DNA of 64,000 nt from Mesorhizobium hawassense (GTDB taxonomy: Bacteria > Pseudomonadota > Alphaproteobacteria > Rhizobiales > Rhizobiaceae): the NCBI RefSeq assembly GCF_003289945.1, contig NZ_QMBP01000002.1:372001-436000 (forward strand), written 5' to 3'. Below are positions 62,308-64,000 of the stretch, one piece after another. Under the pieces are notes generated by a model. It searched no databases. It was given only the letters and a program-made list of their open reading frames with translations, and was not told the DNA's origin. How positions within the stretch are numbered: the stretch's first letter is position 1; every line of letters begins with the position of its first letter. Both the position numbers and the translations under genes were made by a program.

Positions 62308-63891
62308 ATGCTTGAGCCGAGAACACCTGTTTTGACGACGAACGAATTGCCGAAAAGTCCATTGCTGGACGCCACTGGCGTCGCGAAAAACTACGGCGCG
62401 GTTGCAGCGCTGCGCAACGCCTCGCTCTCGGTGCTGCCGGGCGAAGTGCACGCGCTGATGGGCGCCAACGGCGCCGGCAAGTCGACGCTGGTGAAGATCC
62501 TGACCGGGGCGATCAACGCCGATGCCGGCCGCATCCTGATCCGCGGCCAGCTGCTCGATGTCCGCTCGCCCGCCGCCGCCCGCCGCGCCGGCCTGCTGCC
62601 GGTCTACCAGGAACCTTCGCTGATCCCCGATCTCGATGTCCTGTCCAATCTCAGGCTGACCGGCACGCCGGTCGAGCCGTTCCGCGCCTGGGTGCGCGAG
62701 CTGGGTATTCCGAACCTCGACATCCGCGATACCGCGCGCGACATCCCCTTGGCCATCCTGCGCGTGCTCGACCTGGCGCGCGCTTTAGCCGTCGAGCCCG
62801 ACGTGCTTCTGCTCGACGAGATGACCGCCGCACTGCCGGCCAACCTCGCCGAGAAGGTGCTCGAGGTCGTTCGCCGACAGGGCGACGCGGGCCGCTCCGT
62901 CATCTTCATCTCGCACCGTTTCGTCGAGATCTCCGCGCTTTGCGACCGCGCCACCGTTCTGCGTGACGGCTCAACGGTCGGCGTCGTCGACATCGAGCCA
63001 GGCATCGAGGAAAAAATAGTCGAGATGATGCTCGGCACCCGCATCGAGAAGACACGTGTCGCCGCACGCGCGGCAAATGATGTCGCGGTTGTCGGCGGCA
63101 GCCGCCCTCGCCTGTCGGTCCGCAACCTGCAGCTCGGCACCAAGCTCAACGATGTCTCCTTCGATCTCGCCAATGGCGAGGTCGTCGGCGTCTTTGCGCT
63201 CGAGGGCCAGGGCCAGGACGAGCTCTTCGCAACGCTTGCCGGCTCGATCCGCCCGACCGGCGGCACCATCGACGTCGATGGCGCGCCGGTGAAGTTCTCG
63301 CATCCGAGCGATGCCATCCAGGCCGGCATCGCCTATGTACCCGGCGATCGCACCGAGGCTTTGGCCATGCAGCGTTCGGTGCGCGAGAACATTGCCCTTC
63401 CCTTCAGCGCCGGGCTGCGCAAATGGGGACCGATCCGCATGCGGCGCGAACAGGTTGTGGTTTCCGGCGCCATTGGCAGATTGCAGATCGACACCCGCGC
63501 GCAGGGCGAAGTGCAGCGCCTTTCCGGCGGCAACCAGCAGAAGGTGACCATTGCCCGCTGGATCGCGGCCAACGCCCGCACCATCCTTTGCTTCGACCCG
63601 ACGCGCGGCATCGACGTCGGTACCAAGCAGGAGATCTACAAGCTGCTGCGCGAGCTCGCCGGCCAGGGCAAGTCGGTGCTGTTCTACACATCCGAAATGG
63701 AAGAGGTGCAACGTGTCTGCGACCGCGTCATCGTCATCTTCGGCGGCCGCGTCGTCGACACCTTTCCCGTCGAAGAGGCCGACGAGCCGGCGCTGATGCG
63801 CGCCGCCTACGGCCTGCCGCGCGGCGCCAGGGCCGATGTCGGCATTCTTGCCGACGTCAGGCCCGCTTCCGACGCGGAGGCCGCGTCATGA
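62308..63891 (+). CDS. CUT2 sugar ABC transporter ATP-binding protein (two NBDs)
   Basis: This protein of 527 residues has two ATPase domains of RbsA type. NBD1: Walker A GANGAGKST; the signature region is changed to DIPLAILRVLDLARAL; Walker B LLLDEMTAALP. NBD2: the usual loose Walker A (ALEGQGQDE), signature LSGGNQQKVTIA and Walker B ILCFDPTRGIDVG. The modified NBD1 is seen in a branch of CUT2 ATPases. ATG 62308 or TTG 62332 may be the start. It overlaps the permease by 4 bp. Confidence 0.94.
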   Translation: MLEPRTPVLTTNELPKSPLLDATGVAKNYGAVAALRNASLSVLPGEVHALMGANGAGKSTLVKILTGAINADAGRILIRGQLLDVRSPAAARRAGLLPVYQEPSLIPDLDVLSNLRLTGTPVEPFRAWVRELGIPNLDIRDTARDIPLAILRVLDLARALAVEPDVLLLDEMTAALPANLAEKVLEVVRRQGDAGRSVIFISHRFVEISALCDRATVLRDGSTVGVVDIEPGIEEKIVEMMLGTRIEKTRVAARAANDVAVVGGSRPRLSVRNLQLGTKLNDVSFDLANGEVVGVFALEGQGQDELFATLAGSIRPTGGTIDVDGAPVKFSHPSDAIQAGIAYVPGDRTEALAMQRSVRENIALPFSAGLRKWGPIRMRREQVVVSGAIGRLQIDTRAQGEVQRLSGGNQQKVTIARWIAANARTILCFDPTRGIDVGTKQEIYKLLRELAGQGKSVLFYTSEMEEVQRVCDRVIVIFGGRVVDTFPVEEADEPALMRAAYGLPRGARADVGILADVRPASDAEAAS

Positions 63892-64000
63892 GCCGCTTCA
63901 TCCGCAATCAGGGTTGGGTCGCCGGCCTGTTCGCCCTGCTGATCTTTCTCTTCGTGACCACCAAGCTGATCCAGCCGGGCTATGGCAGCGGCGACTTCGG
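63888..64000 (+). CDS. CUT2 sugar ABC transporter permease (5' part only)
   Basis: An ATG at 63888 overlaps the ATPase stop (ATGA) and opens a frame to the right edge (37 codons). The residues MSRFIRNQGWVAGLFALLIFLFVTTKLIQPGY include a first membrane helix, as in RbsC-type permeases. The rest lies outside the window. The call rests on position and the first helix. Confidence 0.8.
   Translation, partial: MSRFIRNQGWVAGLFALLIFLFVTTKLIQPGYGSGDF

Noticed and set aside
62308..63891. ATPase seemed inactive because NBD1 lacks a standard signature and NBD2 reads FDPTRGID
   Set aside because: A branch of CUT2 sugar ATPases has the same DEMTAALP and FDPTRGID pattern, so this is a family trait and not decay.

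Overview
The window is about 64 kb of a GC-rich alphaproteobacterial chromosome. Several things point to the Rhizobiales and most closely to Mesorhizobium or a near relative (Phyllobacteriaceae). These are the ubiE-ubiB-coaBC order, the soxBDAG sarcosine oxidase cluster, many CUT2/BMP-type ABC importers, RpiR regulators, small alphaproteobacterial families (DUF992, the DTFPASDP protein) and dispersed intergenic palindromes of rhizobial type. I see no phage, plasmid, IS element or CRISPR array. Identifications come from reading motifs, not from searches.

Layout. 0-1.4 kb: an edge-truncated N-formylglutamate amidohydrolase divergent from an RpiR regulator. 1.5-4.8 kb: a four-gene minus-strand operon (GT87-like transferase, GT2 polyprenyl-phosphate glycosyltransferase, YdjC/ChbG/NaxD-type deacetylase, GtrA-like flippase) that looks like a lipid-linked amino-sugar decoration pathway. 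5.0-11.4 kb: an acyl-CoA cluster (quinone-reductase-like MDR, ACAD11-type dehydrogenase, two SDRs, MaoC hydratase, ACAD11-type kinase, TetR). It looks like a 4-hydroxyacyl-CoA pathway carried as separate genes. 11.5-12.1 kb: two small proteins around a bidirectional terminator. 12.2-17.8 kb: soxB-X-soxD-soxA-soxG, with an unrecognised 140-residue gene X inserted. 18-22.5 kb: YrdB-like protein, SDR, SET protein, rpsU, a TPR lipoprotein and a DUF992 tandem pair. 22.6-26.4 kb: MFS transporter, then divergent dgdR-like and dgdA-like genes. 26.5-30.8 kb: VOC protein, then ubiE-ubiB-coaBC, where CoaBC carries an N-terminal ribbon-helix-helix domain.

30.9-42.2 kb is a nucleoside salvage block: add and upp on the plus strand; an ABC importer, cdd, punA and deoA on the minus strand; and a separate bmpA. 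Between add and upp lies a fold-back built from 12 perfect heptamers and a complementary array that ends at the upp ribosome binding site. 42.4-46.0 kb: two membrane proteins, a Ser/Thr kinase-USP fusion and a metallophosphoesterase. 46.2 kb: tRNA-Ser(GGA). 46.4-52.7 kb: YgiQ radical SAM, RsmB-like methyltransferase, an alkB-like remnant, small proteins and a methyltransferase. 52.9-55.5 kb: a CHASE-PAS-GGDEF-EAL protein. 55.6-64 kb: a carbohydrate locus with Gfo/Idh/MocA oxidoreductase, RpiR, SDR, mannitol/fructuronate-type dehydrogenase, TIM-barrel isomerase and a CUT2 importer cut by the right edge.

The strongest leads for undescribed biology are: the RHH-CoaBC fusion with FitA-like half-sites in front of it; the heptamer fold-back at upp; the NaxD-like glycolipid operon; the split ACAD11-type kinase/dehydrogenase cluster; the extra gene inside the sox operon; and the triple GTACATGTAC site in front of a small secreted protein.
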